A DNA stretch of 64,000 bases from JABFRG01 sp038210445 (GCA_038210445.1 JBBQWQ010000044.1:1-64000); one strand, 5' to 3'; positions 1-8,586 are shown, counted from the first letter of the stretch. Numbers and translations are program-made. Notes: generated by a model from the letters alone, not told the origin.

Positions 1-150
1 TCCGGGCGCTCCTCCTTGGCCTCCCTCGGTCTCGGCCAAAAACCCTCAGTCTCCTGCTTGGCGCTCTCCGCCGGCGCGCAGCCTCCCGGACCGGAAGAGC
101 TAGGTCGTTCACGAAAAACACCAGTCACCTAGAGCACACGCTCCCGACCC
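1..150. other. left-edge sequence, no gene resolved
   Basis: A plus-strand frame is open from base 1 to a TAG at about 127-129, roughly 42 codons. It could be the tail of a gene outside the window. The translated piece shows no recognisable motif, so no gene is called. No convincing promoter for the downstream kinase gene was found. Confidence 0.3.
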
Positions 151-1878
151 GTGACGCAGAGTGCCCAAAAGCGCATGGGGTGCGCCGGAAGCCGGGCGAA
201 AACCTCCAAAGGGTGCAACACTTCACGGTGGAGGTCGCGGCGGAGAGTGGCGAGTCGCTTTGTTCCCATCGATGGCGAGAAGCTCGATCGCTTCGAGCTT
301 TTGGCGGAGCTCGCAAGTGGCGGGATGGCGACGGTGTTTCTTGCGCGCCTCCTGGGTGTTGCAGGTTTTCAACGCCTCGTGGCCATCAAGCGTCTGCACC
401 CGCACCTCGCGCGCGAACAAGAGTTCATCGAGATGTTCCTCGACGAGGCGCGCCTCGCCGCCAAGATTCACCACCCGAACGTGGTGCCCATCCAAGAGGT
501 GGGCGAGAGCCGCGGCTACTACCTGGTGATGGACTACGTGGAGGGCGACACGCTCGCGCGTCTGCTCACCAAGGGCACCGCCGAAGGCAAAAAGCTGGTG
601 GGGCCCGACGTGGTCATCCGCATCGTCCTCGATACCCTGGCCGGCCTGCAGGCGGCCCACGATTTGCCGGGCGACGATGGCAAGCCGCTGGACATCGTGC
701 ACCGCGACGTGTCGCCCCAGAACGTGCTGGTGGGCGTCGACGGCATCGCCAAGCTCACCGACTTCGGCGTGGCGCGGGCCTCGGCGCGCCTCTCCATCAC
801 CCGCACCGGTCAGCTCAAGGGCAAGCTCTCGTACATGGCGCCGGAGCAGGCGCGCGGCGAGCTGGTTGACCGGCGCGCCGACGTGTTCGCTGCGGGCATC
901 GTTCTGTGGGAGGGCCTCTCGCTGCGGCGACTTTTTCGCGGCGACGGCGAGGCCGAGGTGCTCACGAAGATCCTCAATCAGCCCATCCCTTCGCTGCGCA
1001 GCGTGGCGCCCACCGTGCCCGCGGCACTGGATGCAGTCTGCATGCGAGCGCTGGCGCGCGATCGCGACGAGCGCTTCGGGAGCGCCGCTGAGTTCGCCGA
1101 GGCCCTGGAGAAGGCAGCCCGTTCGCTTCGGATTCTGGCGTCGCCGCGCGACGTCGCCGCGTGCCTCGACGTCGTCATGGGCGACGAGATTCGCGAGCGC
1201 CGCGAGCTGGTGCGCACCTGGATCATGGCGCGCCCCGACTCCGGCATCACCTCCATCCCGGCGTCCATTCCCGCCTCCGGCGAGTCGGTCACCCGGGTCG
1301 AAGCGCCGCAACGTCGGGGCGACGCGCCTGGCAGCCACCCGCGCGCCACCTCGTCGGCGTCGCTCCCCGACGTGTCGAGCCAGGTATCGCGCCAGGTGCT
1401 GGCGGCGGCCCACGAGCCGGTGCAAGAGAGCGCCGGCAGCGTCACGTCGGCGGCCATGCAGGTGGGCATTCTCTCGGCCGCACCGCCGCCCGAGCCCCGC
1501 CCGCGGCGCGGTGCGCTGGTGGCCGCGTTGGTACTGCTCAGCGTGTCGATTCTCGCCGCGGCCATCGCCTTGCGTTGGAAGTCGGCGCCGGCGCCGGCCG
1601 CGCCGCCCGCGCCGCCCCCAGTGCAGCTGGCTGCGGCGGCCAGCGCAGCGCCCTCGGGCGCGCCGCTCCCCGCAATGCCGGAGCCCGTGCACCCCGATGC
1701 AAAGCCCACGTCTTCCACGTTGGCCACGGCGAGCGCCGCTGCGCCCACCTCCACGCCCACCCTCGCGGGCGCCGGCCGCCGCTGGCCCGTGGGCCCGTCG
1801 CCGATTCGACCGCAGCCGGCCGGCTCCGCGCCCGCTGCGCCCACAACGCCCGACGATATGCGCAACCCCTATCGGTGA
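151..1878 (+). CDS. membrane-anchored Ser/Thr protein kinase (Hanks type)
   Basis: A eukaryotic-like protein kinase, expected to phosphorylate Ser/Thr on unknown substrates at the inner membrane. Counted from the GTG at 151, the glycine-rich loop (ELASGGMATV) lies near residue 53, the ATP-binding Lys at 80 (VAIK), the catalytic loop HRDVSPQN at 184-191, DFG at 204-206 and APE at 230-232. All catalytic residues are therefore present. A Ser/Pro/Ala-rich linker follows, then one hydrophobic segment at about 455-475 and a Pro/Ala-rich tail, so the kinase domain is probably cytoplasmic and the tail periplasmic. HRDVSPQN in place of HRDLKPEN is common in myxobacterial kinases. The first 30 or so residues are Arg-rich and unlike a kinase N-terminus. 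The GTG at 247, after a GGAGG stretch, is a plausible true start. No sensor domain is recognised in the tail. Confidence 0.93.
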   Translation: MTQSAQKRMGCAGSRAKTSKGCNTSRWRSRRRVASRFVPIDGEKLDRFELLAELASGGMATVFLARLLGVAGFQRLVAIKRLHPHLAREQEFIEMFLDEARLAAKIHHPNVVPIQEVGESRGYYLVMDYVEGDTLARLLTKGTAEGKKLVGPDVVIRIVLDTLAGLQAAHDLPGDDGKPLDIVHRDVSPQNVLVGVDGIAKLTDFGVARASARLSITRTGQLKGKLSYMAPEQARGELVDRRADVFAAGIVLWEGLSLRRLFRGDGEAEVLTKILNQPIPSLRSVAPTVPAALDAVCMRALARDRDERFGSAAEFAEALEKAARSLRILASPRDVAACLDVVMGDEIRERRELVRTWIMARPDSGITSIPASIPASGESVTRVEAPQRRGDAPGSHPRATSSASLPDVSSQVSRQVLAAAHEPVQESAGSVTSAAMQVGILSAAPPPEPRPRRGALVAALVLLSVSILAAAIALRWKSAPAPAAPPAPPPVQLAAAASAAPSGAPLPAMPEPVHPDAKPTSSTLATASAAAPTSTPTLAGAGRRWPVGPSPIRPQPAGSAPAAPTTPDDMRNPYR

Positions 1879-1888
1879 GGGGTCACGC

Positions 1889-2101
1889 TTAGCGACCCTT
1901 CTTGGCGTAGCGATAGGCCGTGAAGGCAGCGATCAGGTGGCAGACCCAGCCGAACCAGCCGCCGGTACCGATCCACAAACCGGGCGTCACCACGAGCCAA
2001 AACAAACCGCGAAGCCAGGTGCCGTTGTAGATCTGGCCGACCCCTGGCACCAGCAGCGAGAGCACCGCGGCAAGACCCGGGTCTGAAGGCGTTTTTTTCA
2101 T
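1889..2101 (-). CDS. small TM2-like integral membrane protein
   Basis: A 70-residue protein that is almost all hydrophobic. It has two predicted membrane segments, around residues 11-20 with 32-45 and around 48-63, a Gly-x-Gly-Gln-x-Tyr-Asn-Gly turn between them, and a basic C-terminus. The GxGQxYNG turn resembles the TM2 family and related small membrane proteins of unknown function. The ATG at 2101 is preferred because upstream codons in this frame are Arg-rich and look non-native. Its start codon overlaps the mutY start codon on the other strand, and it converges with the kinase gene 10 bases away. Function unknown. Confidence 0.75.
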   Translation of the reverse strand: MKKTPSDPGLAAVLSLLVPGVGQIYNGTWLRGLFWLVVTPGLWIGTGGWFGWVCHLIAAFTAYRYAKKGR

Positions 2102-3197
2102 GGTTTCTACCTCGTCACGGGCGCGCCCCAAGAAGAAGAGCGCGCCGCACCCGCAGCATGCGCACGGCGCCCCGGACCCGCAAGGCATACGGCGCCTTCT
2201 TCTGGCGTGGTACCGCAAGGTGCGGCGCGACCTGCCTTGGCGGCGAACGCAGGATCCCTACGCCATCTGGCTCTCCGAGGTGATGCTGCAGCAGACCCGG
2301 GTGGAGACGGTCATTCCGTACTATGCGCGCTTCCTCGAGGCATTCCCCACGGTGCTGGCGCTGGCCGAAGCGCCGCTCGATCGCGTGCTCGGGGCGTGGA
2401 GCGGCCTCGGCTACTATCGCCGCGCGCGCATGCTCCACGAAGGCGCGCAGGAGCTGGCGCGCAGCTACGCCGGTGAGCTGCCGCGAACCTCGGCTGCGCT
2501 TCGGGGCATTCGCGGAATCGGGCCCTACACCGCCGGCGCGGTGGCCAGCATTGCCTTCGGCGAGGCCGCGGCGTTGGTCGACGGCAACGTGCATCGGGTG
2601 CTGGCGCGCCTTTACGCCATCGACGAGGACGACGCCAAGACCCGCAAGCGCGCCTGGGAGATCGCCGAGCAGCTCGTGCAAGGCGAGGCGCCCGGCGACT
2701 TCAACCAGGCGCTCATGGAGCTCGGCGCCACGGTGTGCACGCCGCGACCGCACTGCGACCTGTGCCCGGTGGCTGCCGAGTGCCGCGCGCGCGCCGAGGG
2801 CAAGGAGGGCGCGCTGCCGCGGCCGAAGAAGCGCCCCGAAGTGCCGACCCTGGAGCGTACGGCGCTGGTCGTCGAACGGGCCGACGGCGCGGTGCTCCTG
2901 GGGCGATGTGGCCCCGACGGACGCTTCGCAGGGCTCTGGGAGCCACCCATGGTCGACGGCGCGGCGAGCGCCAAGGCGTTCGGTCTGGGATCGGCGGTGG
3001 CGGCCGGAGACGTGGTGCACGTGCTCACGCACCGTCGCTTGCAGGTTCACGTGCTGCGCGGGCGCGAAGGCGTGAAGGCGCCAAAGGTGCCGGCGGCGTA
3101 TGCGGAGCACCGCTGGGTGCTCCTGGCCGAGGCCAAGGACATCGGCGTGAGCACGTTGTGCCGGAAGGTGCTGCGGCAAGCGGGCCTCGTCTGGTGA
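2100..3197 (+). CDS. mutY: adenine DNA glycosylase MutY
   Basis: Removes adenine mispaired with 8-oxoguanine in base-excision repair. The helix-hairpin-helix signature (GIRGIGPYTAGAV) is at about residues 136-148, catalytic Glu at 60 in SEVMLQQ and catalytic Asp at 161 in VDGNVHR. Four cysteines at 213, 219, 222 and 228 form the iron-sulfur loop. A C-terminal NUDIX-like domain, which recognises 8-oxoG in the family, follows from about 255. The first cysteine spacing is x5, whereas Nth/MutY proteins normally show C-x6-C-x2-C-x5-C. The first 28 residues are a basic extension, and the start codon overlaps that of the divergent small membrane protein, so the true start could be further in. Length (365) is normal for MutY. 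Confidence 0.95.
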   Translation: MVSTSSRARPKKKSAPHPQHAHGAPDPQGIRRLLLAWYRKVRRDLPWRRTQDPYAIWLSEVMLQQTRVETVIPYYARFLEAFPTVLALAEAPLDRVLGAWSGLGYYRRARMLHEGAQELARSYAGELPRTSAALRGIRGIGPYTAGAVASIAFGEAAALVDGNVHRVLARLYAIDEDDAKTRKRAWEIAEQLVQGEAPGDFNQALMELGATVCTPRPHCDLCPVAAECRARAEGKEGALPRPKKRPEVPTLERTALVVERADGAVLLGRCGPDGRFAGLWEPPMVDGAASAKAFGLGSAVAAGDVVHVLTHRRLQVHVLRGREGVKAPKVPAAYAEHRWVLLAEAKDIGVSTLCRKVLRQAGLVW

Positions 3198-3270
3198 TCC
3201 AGTCTGCACGCCCCGGGGCTCCGAAGAATTCCATCGCTTCCCCGGTTCCGAACGACTAATTTGCCCCGCC

Positions 3271-4779
3271 GTGCCGCGGCTCTTCCTTGCCAACCCTGCG
3301 ACCGGTGCCCGGCTCCGGCGGGCCGGCTGCGGTCTGGCGCTCGCGTGGGCGTGTCTGTGCACGGCGGGCGCGGCGCGGGCGGGCGACGACGATCTCGACG
3401 ACGACGCGCCGAAAGCCGATCCGGGCACGCCGAAGACCGAAGGGTTCGGCGCGCCGCCCCCCAAGGTGACCGTCACCATTCGCGGGCGCACCTACTCACT
3501 GCTCGAGTGCCTGGCGCTCGCCGATCGCAACCACCCGAACCTGTGGTCCATGCGCGCGCGGCTCGCATTCGTGCACGCGCAGCTCGACGAGGCGAAATGG
3601 ACGCCCTTCTCGCAGTTCAGCGCGCAGGGCGGGGGAGGCGTGCTCTCGCCGGTGGGCGGTACCGCGTACTACAACAACACCCCCCGCCTGGATCGCCTGA
3701 GCCAGCTCAGCGGCGCGGTGGCCCCCGCATTCCAGATCTCCTTCAACGGGACCATTCCGGTCTACACCTTCGGCAAGATCGACGCGGTGCGGCGCGCCGC
3801 AGAGGCCAACATTCGCGTCACCGAGTGGGACGCCGAGCGCGTACGCACCCAGGTTCGAAGCGACGTTCGCAGGGCCTACTTCGGCTTGCAGCTGGCGCGC
3901 GACGCGCAGTACCTCATCGACGAGGTGCAGGAGAAGCTCGACAAGTACATCGACACCCTGCGGAAGAAGCTCGACAAGGGCGACAAGAGCGTCGACGAGG
4001 TCGATCGCATTCGCATGGAGAACTACCGCGACGAGGTGCTGCTCCGGCGCGCACAGGCCAACAAGGGCGAGGTCTTCGCCATCGCGGCGCTCCGCTTCTT
4101 CACCGGCGTGCAGACCAACTTCGAGGTGCCCGACGAGCCACTCAAGCGGCCCGACGTCACGGTGGGGCCGGTGGTGCAGTATCTCTCGGCGGCGCGGCTC
4201 CTGCGACCGGAAGTGAACATGGCGCGGGCGGGCGTCGATGCGCGCAAGGCCATGGTCGACTACCAGCGGGCGCGTCTCTTTCCCGATTTTGGCCTCAACC
4301 TTTCGGCCAACTACAACGTGGCCCCCTCGGCGGTGCGGCAGACGGCTGCGTGGATTGGCGACGGCTACAACGGCTTTGGCTACGGGTTCGCCTTCGGCTT
4401 TCGCTGGAACCTCGATCTGCTGCCGCAGTCGGCCCGCATCGGCCAGGCCGAAGCGCAGCTCGAGGAGACGCGCTCGCAGCTGCGCTACGCACTGGGCGGC
4501 CTCGCGGTCGAAGTCGAGAACCAGTACGGCACGGTGATCGAGGCCAAGACCCGCGAGGAATCGTGGGCGCGCATCGAGCACCGCGCCAAGGGCTGGCTCT
4601 CGCTCACGCAGGACCGCATCGACCTCGGCACCAACGACGAGCGCGCCATCATCGAGCCCACCCAGGCCTACTTGAATGCGCGCGCGCAGCACACGCTGGC
4701 GCTCATGGACCTGAACGTCGCGTTGGCGGAGCTGGCCCGGGTGAGCGGCTGGGACGCCGCTTCGCCCACCGGCAAGTGA
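3271..4779 (+). CDS. TolC-like outer membrane efflux protein
   Basis: A 502-residue outer-membrane channel of the TolC/OEP family. A signal peptide is visible (hydrophobic run near residues 17-33 ending AGAARA before GDDD), followed by an acidic linker. Two long helical repeats follow, rich in Gln, Ala and Glu (for example the KLDKYIDTLRKKLDKG region near 227-242). Such proteins form trimeric tunnels serving RND or ABC pumps or type I secretion. No inner-membrane pump or adaptor gene lies beside it. It starts with GTG at 3271 and ends 4 bases before the TetR gene, so the two are probably co-transcribed. A second TolC-like gene lies at 7180-8586 on the other strand. Confidence 0.88.
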   Translation: MPRLFLANPATGARLRRAGCGLALAWACLCTAGAARAGDDDLDDDAPKADPGTPKTEGFGAPPPKVTVTIRGRTYSLLECLALADRNHPNLWSMRARLAFVHAQLDEAKWTPFSQFSAQGGGGVLSPVGGTAYYNNTPRLDRLSQLSGAVAPAFQISFNGTIPVYTFGKIDAVRRAAEANIRVTEWDAERVRTQVRSDVRRAYFGLQLARDAQYLIDEVQEKLDKYIDTLRKKLDKGDKSVDEVDRIRMENYRDEVLLRRAQANKGEVFAIAALRFFTGVQTNFEVPDEPLKRPDVTVGPVVQYLSAARLLRPEVNMARAGVDARKAMVDYQRARLFPDFGLNLSANYNVAPSAVRQTAAWIGDGYNGFGYGFAFGFRWNLDLLPQSARIGQAEAQLEETRSQLRYALGGLAVEVENQYGTVIEAKTREESWARIEHRAKGWLSLTQDRIDLGTNDERAIIEPTQAYLNARAQHTLALMDLNVALAELARVSGWDAASPTGK

Positions 4780-4783
4780 TCGC

Positions 4784-5356
4784 ATGGCCCGCCGCTCTCG
4801 GTTGCGTCTCGAGGTAGACGCCCGCCGCCTGCAGCTCATCGAGAAGGGCATCGAGCTCTTCGGCGCGCGCGGCTACGACGACGTGTCCATCGACGAGCTG
4901 GCCAAGGAGCTGGGGATCTCCAAGGGCCTGCTCTACCACTACTTTCCCACCAAGCGCGACTACTGGATCAGCGTCCTCGAGGCCGCCAGCGCGTTGCTCC
5001 TCGAGGCCACCGAGGTCGACCCGAGCCTGCCGCCGGAGGTTCGCCTGGAGCGCGGGCTCGACGCCTACTTCACCTTCGTGCAAGCCTACGCGCCGGCCTA
5101 CGTCGCGCTCCTTCGGGGCGGTGCGGAGCCGACGGTGGCGGCGGTGGTGGCGGGCACGCGGCAGCGCTTCGTCGACCGCATCGTGGGCGAGGTACCGGGC
5201 GCCGGTGAGCTCCCGACGCTGCGGCTGGCGCTCCGCGGCTGGGTCGGCTTCGTCGAGACGGTGAGCCTCGAATGGCTCGAGAAGAAGGAAGTCACCCAAG
5301 AGGCGGTGGTGTCGCTCGCCAAGGCGACATTCTTCGCCACCCTTGCCGCCGTATGA
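4784..5356 (+). CDS. TetR-family transcriptional regulator
   Basis: A 190-residue one-component regulator. The N-terminal helix-turn-helix runs over about residues 17-60 (GIELFGARGYDDVSIDEL, then LGISKGLLYHYFPTKRDYW), the TetR signature. The rest is the variable ligand-binding and dimerisation domain. It lies 4 bases after the TolC-like gene and 63 bases before the metal-dependent hydrolase gene. The short gap downstream carries a 14-bp perfect palindrome overlapping a -35 box, a likely operator for this protein. Given the diiron-like hydrolase and dehydrogenase behind it, the effector may be a hydrophobic or acyl compound, but that is inference. Confidence 0.92.
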   Translation: MARRSRLRLEVDARRLQLIEKGIELFGARGYDDVSIDELAKELGISKGLLYHYFPTKRDYWISVLEAASALLLEATEVDPSLPPEVRLERGLDAYFTFVQAYAPAYVALLRGGAEPTVAAVVAGTRQRFVDRIVGEVPGAGELPTLRLALRGWVGFVETVSLEWLEKKEVTQEAVVSLAKATFFATLAAV

Positions 5357-5371
5357 CGCGACTGCTGACCC

Positions 5372-5413
5372 AAACTCAATAGCTATTGACCGACACTCAA
5401 TAGTCGCTATGGT
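5372..5413 (+). promoter_or_regulatory. promoter with overlapping palindromic operator, upstream of 5420
   Basis: A perfect 14-bp palindrome TCAATAGCTATTGA spans 5376-5389. Its right arm merges into a -35-like TTGACC (5386-5391). Sixteen bases later comes TATGGT (5408-5413), a 4/6 match to the -10 consensus. The 9-mer ACTCAATAG occurs twice, at 5374-5382 and 5395-5403, exactly 21 bp apart (two helical turns). The predicted start of transcription falls at about 5420, which is the A of the hydrolase ATG. The layout fits repression by the adjacent TetR protein. Confidence 0.6.
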
Positions 5414-5419
5414 TCACGT

Positions 5420-6268
5420 ATGGACGCGCAGAGACCCCCCATTCCGGTGCGGCAGGCGGACTTCGATTTCTCCGGCGCCCCGGTGCATTGGTTCGACGAC
5501 GACCCGGTGCTCACGCACTTGCTCAACGCGCTCTCTCTCACGTTTCCCGAGGGCGAGCGCTTCTTCATGGACGCGGTTCGGCACTACTATCGGCGCATCG
5601 AAGACCCCGCGCTCCAGGGCGACATCCAGCGCTTCCTCGGCCAAGAGGCCATGCACGGTCGCGCCCACGACGCGTTCAACCAGTTCATCCGCGACGGCGG
5701 CTTCGACACCGCGGCCATCGAGGGCCACGTGAAGGCGCAGCTCGGGTTCGCGCGCCGGGTTCGCAGCCCCATGGAGCAGCTTGCCGTCACCTGCGCCCTC
5801 GAGCACTTCACGGCCATTCTGGCCGAGCTCCTGTTCGACGAAGCAGAGATTCGCGACGCCATGGCGCCGGCGGTGCGCAAGCTGTGGATGTGGCACGCCG
5901 TCGAAGAGACCGAGCACAAGGCGGTGGCCTTCGACACTTTCGTCGCGGTGGGCGGCACGTATCGCGTCCGCGCGCTCGCCATGCTCACCACCACGTTCCT
6001 CTTCATGGGCCACGTGACGATGCACCACCGGCGCCTGCTCGCGCAGGACGAGACGCCGCGCACGAGGCTTGGATATCTGCGCGCCATGTCGGAGCTCTGG
6101 GTATCGCCCGGTTGGTTCCGCAAGCTTTTGCCGGCGTACCTCGACTACTTTCGGCCATCGTTCCACCCGTGGCAGCGAAAGCCGGGTGCCGGCTTCGCGC
6201 AATTTCGCCAGGAGGTGGAGCGCTGGCTCGACACCAAGCGCGCGGGCGCTGTCGACGTGGCCGCCTGA
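5420..6268 (+). CDS. ferritin-like metal-dependent hydrolase (PF10118-type)
   Basis: A 282-residue protein resembling the family annotated as predicted metal-dependent hydrolase (PF10118), whose biochemical role is poorly known. The visible signature is a set of Glu and His residues typical of a di-metal helical bundle: Glu46 (PEGERFF), Glu76 with His79 and His83 (QEAMHGRAH), Glu128 and His129 (ALEHF), and His159, Glu162/163 and His166 (WHAVEETEH). One hydrophobic stretch near residues 181-198 suggests membrane association. There is no signal peptide. It sits between a TetR gene and a short-chain dehydrogenase and is probably controlled by the palindrome just upstream. No Shine-Dalgarno sequence precedes the ATG, consistent with a leaderless transcript. 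Confidence 0.85.
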   Translation: MDAQRPPIPVRQADFDFSGAPVHWFDDDPVLTHLLNALSLTFPEGERFFMDAVRHYYRRIEDPALQGDIQRFLGQEAMHGRAHDAFNQFIRDGGFDTAAIEGHVKAQLGFARRVRSPMEQLAVTCALEHFTAILAELLFDEAEIRDAMAPAVRKLWMWHAVEETEHKAVAFDTFVAVGGTYRVRALAMLTTTFLFMGHVTMHHRRLLAQDETPRTRLGYLRAMSELWVSPGWFRKLLPAYLDYFRPSFHPWQRKPGAGFAQFRQEVERWLDTKRAGAVDVAA

Positions 6269-6333
6269 CGCGCGGCGGAGATTCGTGCGAACATTGAACC
6301 CCGCGGCGCACGGCGGCGGACGAAAGGGAAACG

Positions 6334-7170
6334 ATGAAGTCGCTTCGAGATTGCAACGTGGTCATCACCGGCGCCGGGTCGGGCATCGGGCGCGCGCTGG
6401 CGGAGCAGGCCGCGCGAGAAGGCGCACGTTTGGCGCTCTGCGACTGGAACGAAGACGGCCTTCGGGAGACGGCGGCGGGCATCGGGGGCTCGGTGCTCCA
6501 CGAGAAGCTCGACGTGCGCAGCGAAGAGGGCGTGCGCAGCTTCGCCGCGCGCGTGGACCGCGAGCTGGGCGGCGCGCACGTGGTGGTGAACAACGCGGGC
6601 GTCAGCGTGTCGGAGCAGGTGGGGGCCATGAAGCGCGAGGACTTCGAGTGGCTCTTCGACGTGAACTTCTGGGGTGTGGTGCGCTGCACCGAGGCGTTCT
6701 TGCCCCAGCTCCGGCGGCAGCGCTCCGCCCACCTGGTGAACATCTCGAGCATCTTCGGCATCATCGCCGTGCCCAGCCAATCGGCCTACAACGCCAGCAA
6801 GTTCGCGGTGCGCGGCTACACCGAGGCGCTGCGCCAGGAGCTCACCGGCACCAGCGTGCGCGTCACCTGCGTGCACCCCGGCGGCGTGCGCACCAACATT
6901 TGCGCCAACGGTCGCCAGTACTCGAACCTTCGCGGCGAGCCCACCGATGTGAAGGCGCTCTCCGAGACGTTCGCCAAGCTGGCGCGCACCTCGCCCGAGA
7001 AGGCCGCCGAGATCATCTGGGCTGCCGTTCGTGCCGACGCGCCGCGGGTGCTGGTGGGCACCGACGCGCGCTTCGCGGATCTGGTCCAACGTGTGTTCCC
7101 CACCCGGTACCCGACGGTGCTGCGCGGCTTTACGGCCTTGCTCGAGCGCGCCACCGGCAACCGCGTGTAG
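6334..7170 (+). CDS. short-chain dehydrogenase/reductase (SDR)
   Basis: A 278-residue classical SDR, an NAD(P)-dependent oxidoreductase. It shows the TGAGSGIG cofactor loop at 12-19, Asp37 after the second strand (CDW, which usually favours NAD), NNAG at 86-89, catalytic Ser138, and the YxxxK pair Tyr152 and Lys156 (AYNASKFA). The substrate is unknown. The gene is 65 bases downstream of the metal-dependent hydrolase on the same strand, probably in the same transcript. Pairing of these two families suggests sequential work on one hydrophobic substrate, which is inference. An AAAGGGAAACG purine tract just before the ATG is a weak ribosome-binding site. Confidence 0.93.
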   Translation: MKSLRDCNVVITGAGSGIGRALAEQAAREGARLALCDWNEDGLRETAAGIGGSVLHEKLDVRSEEGVRSFAARVDRELGGAHVVVNNAGVSVSEQVGAMKREDFEWLFDVNFWGVVRCTEAFLPQLRRQRSAHLVNISSIFGIIAVPSQSAYNASKFAVRGYTEALRQELTGTSVRVTCVHPGGVRTNICANGRQYSNLRGEPTDVKALSETFAKLARTSPEKAAEIIWAAVRADAPRVLVGTDARFADLVQRVFPTRYPTVLRGFTALLERATGNRV

Positions 7171-7179
7171 TCGCCACGC

Positions 7180-8586
7180 TCAGAACGAGCAGACGGCGGT
7201 GGCCAGCGTCGCGGTGAGGCGAGCGCGAACCAGCTCGAACTCCCGGAGCGCGAGCTGCACCTCGGCCTGGCGCAGCGCGGTGGCAGCGGTGATGAGCTCG
7301 AGGCTCGTGCCGCGGCCCTCGGCGAATGCCACCCGGGTGAGCCGGTCGACGTCGGACGCGAGGTTGCGCGCGCTCTCGGCCACCGTGCGGGCCTGCTCCG
7401 CCACCACCACGCCGCGCTGGGCCTGCGTCACCTCGAGCGAAGCCTTTCGCTTCTGCGCTTCGAGCCGCATGTCGGCCTGATCGCGCTGCGCATCGGTGTC
7501 GCGGAGCGTGCCGTAGCGGGCGCCGCCGTCCCAGATGTTCCAGTTCAAGAGCCCCTGAATGTTCCAGGTGGTCGAGGGCGCCGCGCCAGTGTCGCGGCTG
7601 GTCGTCGCCAAGCTGCTGGTCACGGTGACGGTGGGGACGAACTGCAGCTTCACTTCGGTATGCGATCGCTCGGCGATCTTGGCGCGCGCCGACAGGGCGG
7701 CCACGTCTGCGCGATCTTCGATGGTCCCCACGTTCTTGCAGGTGCCCATGGCGCTCTTCTGGAGGCCGTCGAGGTCGAGATCACGGGTAACGCCCACTGC
7801 CTCGGTGAGGCCCAGCGCGAGCCCCAACGCCTCGCGCGACTGTCGCAACGACTCGTCGCTGGTCACCAAAGAAGCGCGCGCGCTCTCCACGTCTTGCTGG
7901 GCGCGCACCACGTCGAGGCCGTTGCCGGAGCCGAAGGTTTGACGCCGCCGCGAGAGGTCGAGTCGCTCCAGCGCATTGCGCAGACCGATGCGATTGAGCT
8001 CGGTCACGCGCTCGGCGGTGAACACGCCCACGATGGAGTTGGCGACGTTGAGCGTGATGGTTCGCTTGGCGTCGGCCAGCGTGAGTCGCGAGGCGTCGGC
8101 GACGCGGTTCGCAGTGCCGATGTTGTACCAAACGCGGAGGTTCACCACCGGTTGCGACAGCTGCACGTTGGCGTCGAGCGACTGCCGGATCGGAAGGTCG
8201 ATGGGGCACAGGCTGGGCTGGCCGTTCACCTGGCACACCTGCGACCCGGTCTTGGTGAGGATGTTGTAGGTGCCGTTCACGTTGCCGTTGATGGACGGGA
8301 GCGCTGCGGCGAGCGCCACGCGCGACTGCCCCTCGGCGCGCACCACGTCGTCGACGGCGATGCGAAGGTCGGTAGACCGCGCGCGCACCAGCGCCATGGC
8401 GTCTTCCCAGGTCCGCAGGTTTCGCGCCGCGGCCTGGGGTGACTCCAGCATCGGATCCGAAATCTGCGGCGGCGTCTGGGGTACCGCGGCAGGCGGCGGA
8501 GGCTGGACCGGCGGAGCAGGCTGCTGGGCGAGCGCGGCCTTCGTGACGGAAGCGAGGGTGACGACGACGAGGGCAGCGCGTTTCAT
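7180..8586 (-). CDS. TolC-family outer membrane protein
   Basis: A 468-residue TolC/OEP protein. The ATG at 8586 gives a clean signal peptide (MKRAALVVVTLASVTKAALA) followed by a Pro/Gln-rich linker. Upstream only a TTG would extend it. Two OEP repeats can be traced, each with long amphipathic helices, including EDAMALVRARSTDLRIA near the N-terminus and LRQAEVQLALREFELVRARL near the end. The protein ends in Cys-Ser-Phe, with a terminal aromatic residue as usual for beta-barrel proteins. It converges with the dehydrogenase gene (9 bases apart). No pump gene is adjacent, so like its counterpart at 3271-4779 it is an orphan channel here. Confidence 0.87.
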   Translation of the reverse strand: MKRAALVVVTLASVTKAALAQQPAPPVQPPPPAAVPQTPPQISDPMLESPQAAARNLRTWEDAMALVRARSTDLRIAVDDVVRAEGQSRVALAAALPSINGNVNGTYNILTKTGSQVCQVNGQPSLCPIDLPIRQSLDANVQLSQPVVNLRVWYNIGTANRVADASRLTLADAKRTITLNVANSIVGVFTAERVTELNRIGLRNALERLDLSRRRQTFGSGNGLDVVRAQQDVESARASLVTSDESLRQSREALGLALGLTEAVGVTRDLDLDGLQKSAMGTCKNVGTIEDRADVAALSARAKIAERSHTEVKLQFVPTVTVTSSLATTSRDTGAAPSTTWNIQGLLNWNIWDGGARYGTLRDTDAQRDQADMRLEAQKRKASLEVTQAQRGVVVAEQARTVAESARNLASDVDRLTRVAFAEGRGTSLELITAATALRQAEVQLALREFELVRARLTATLATAVCSF

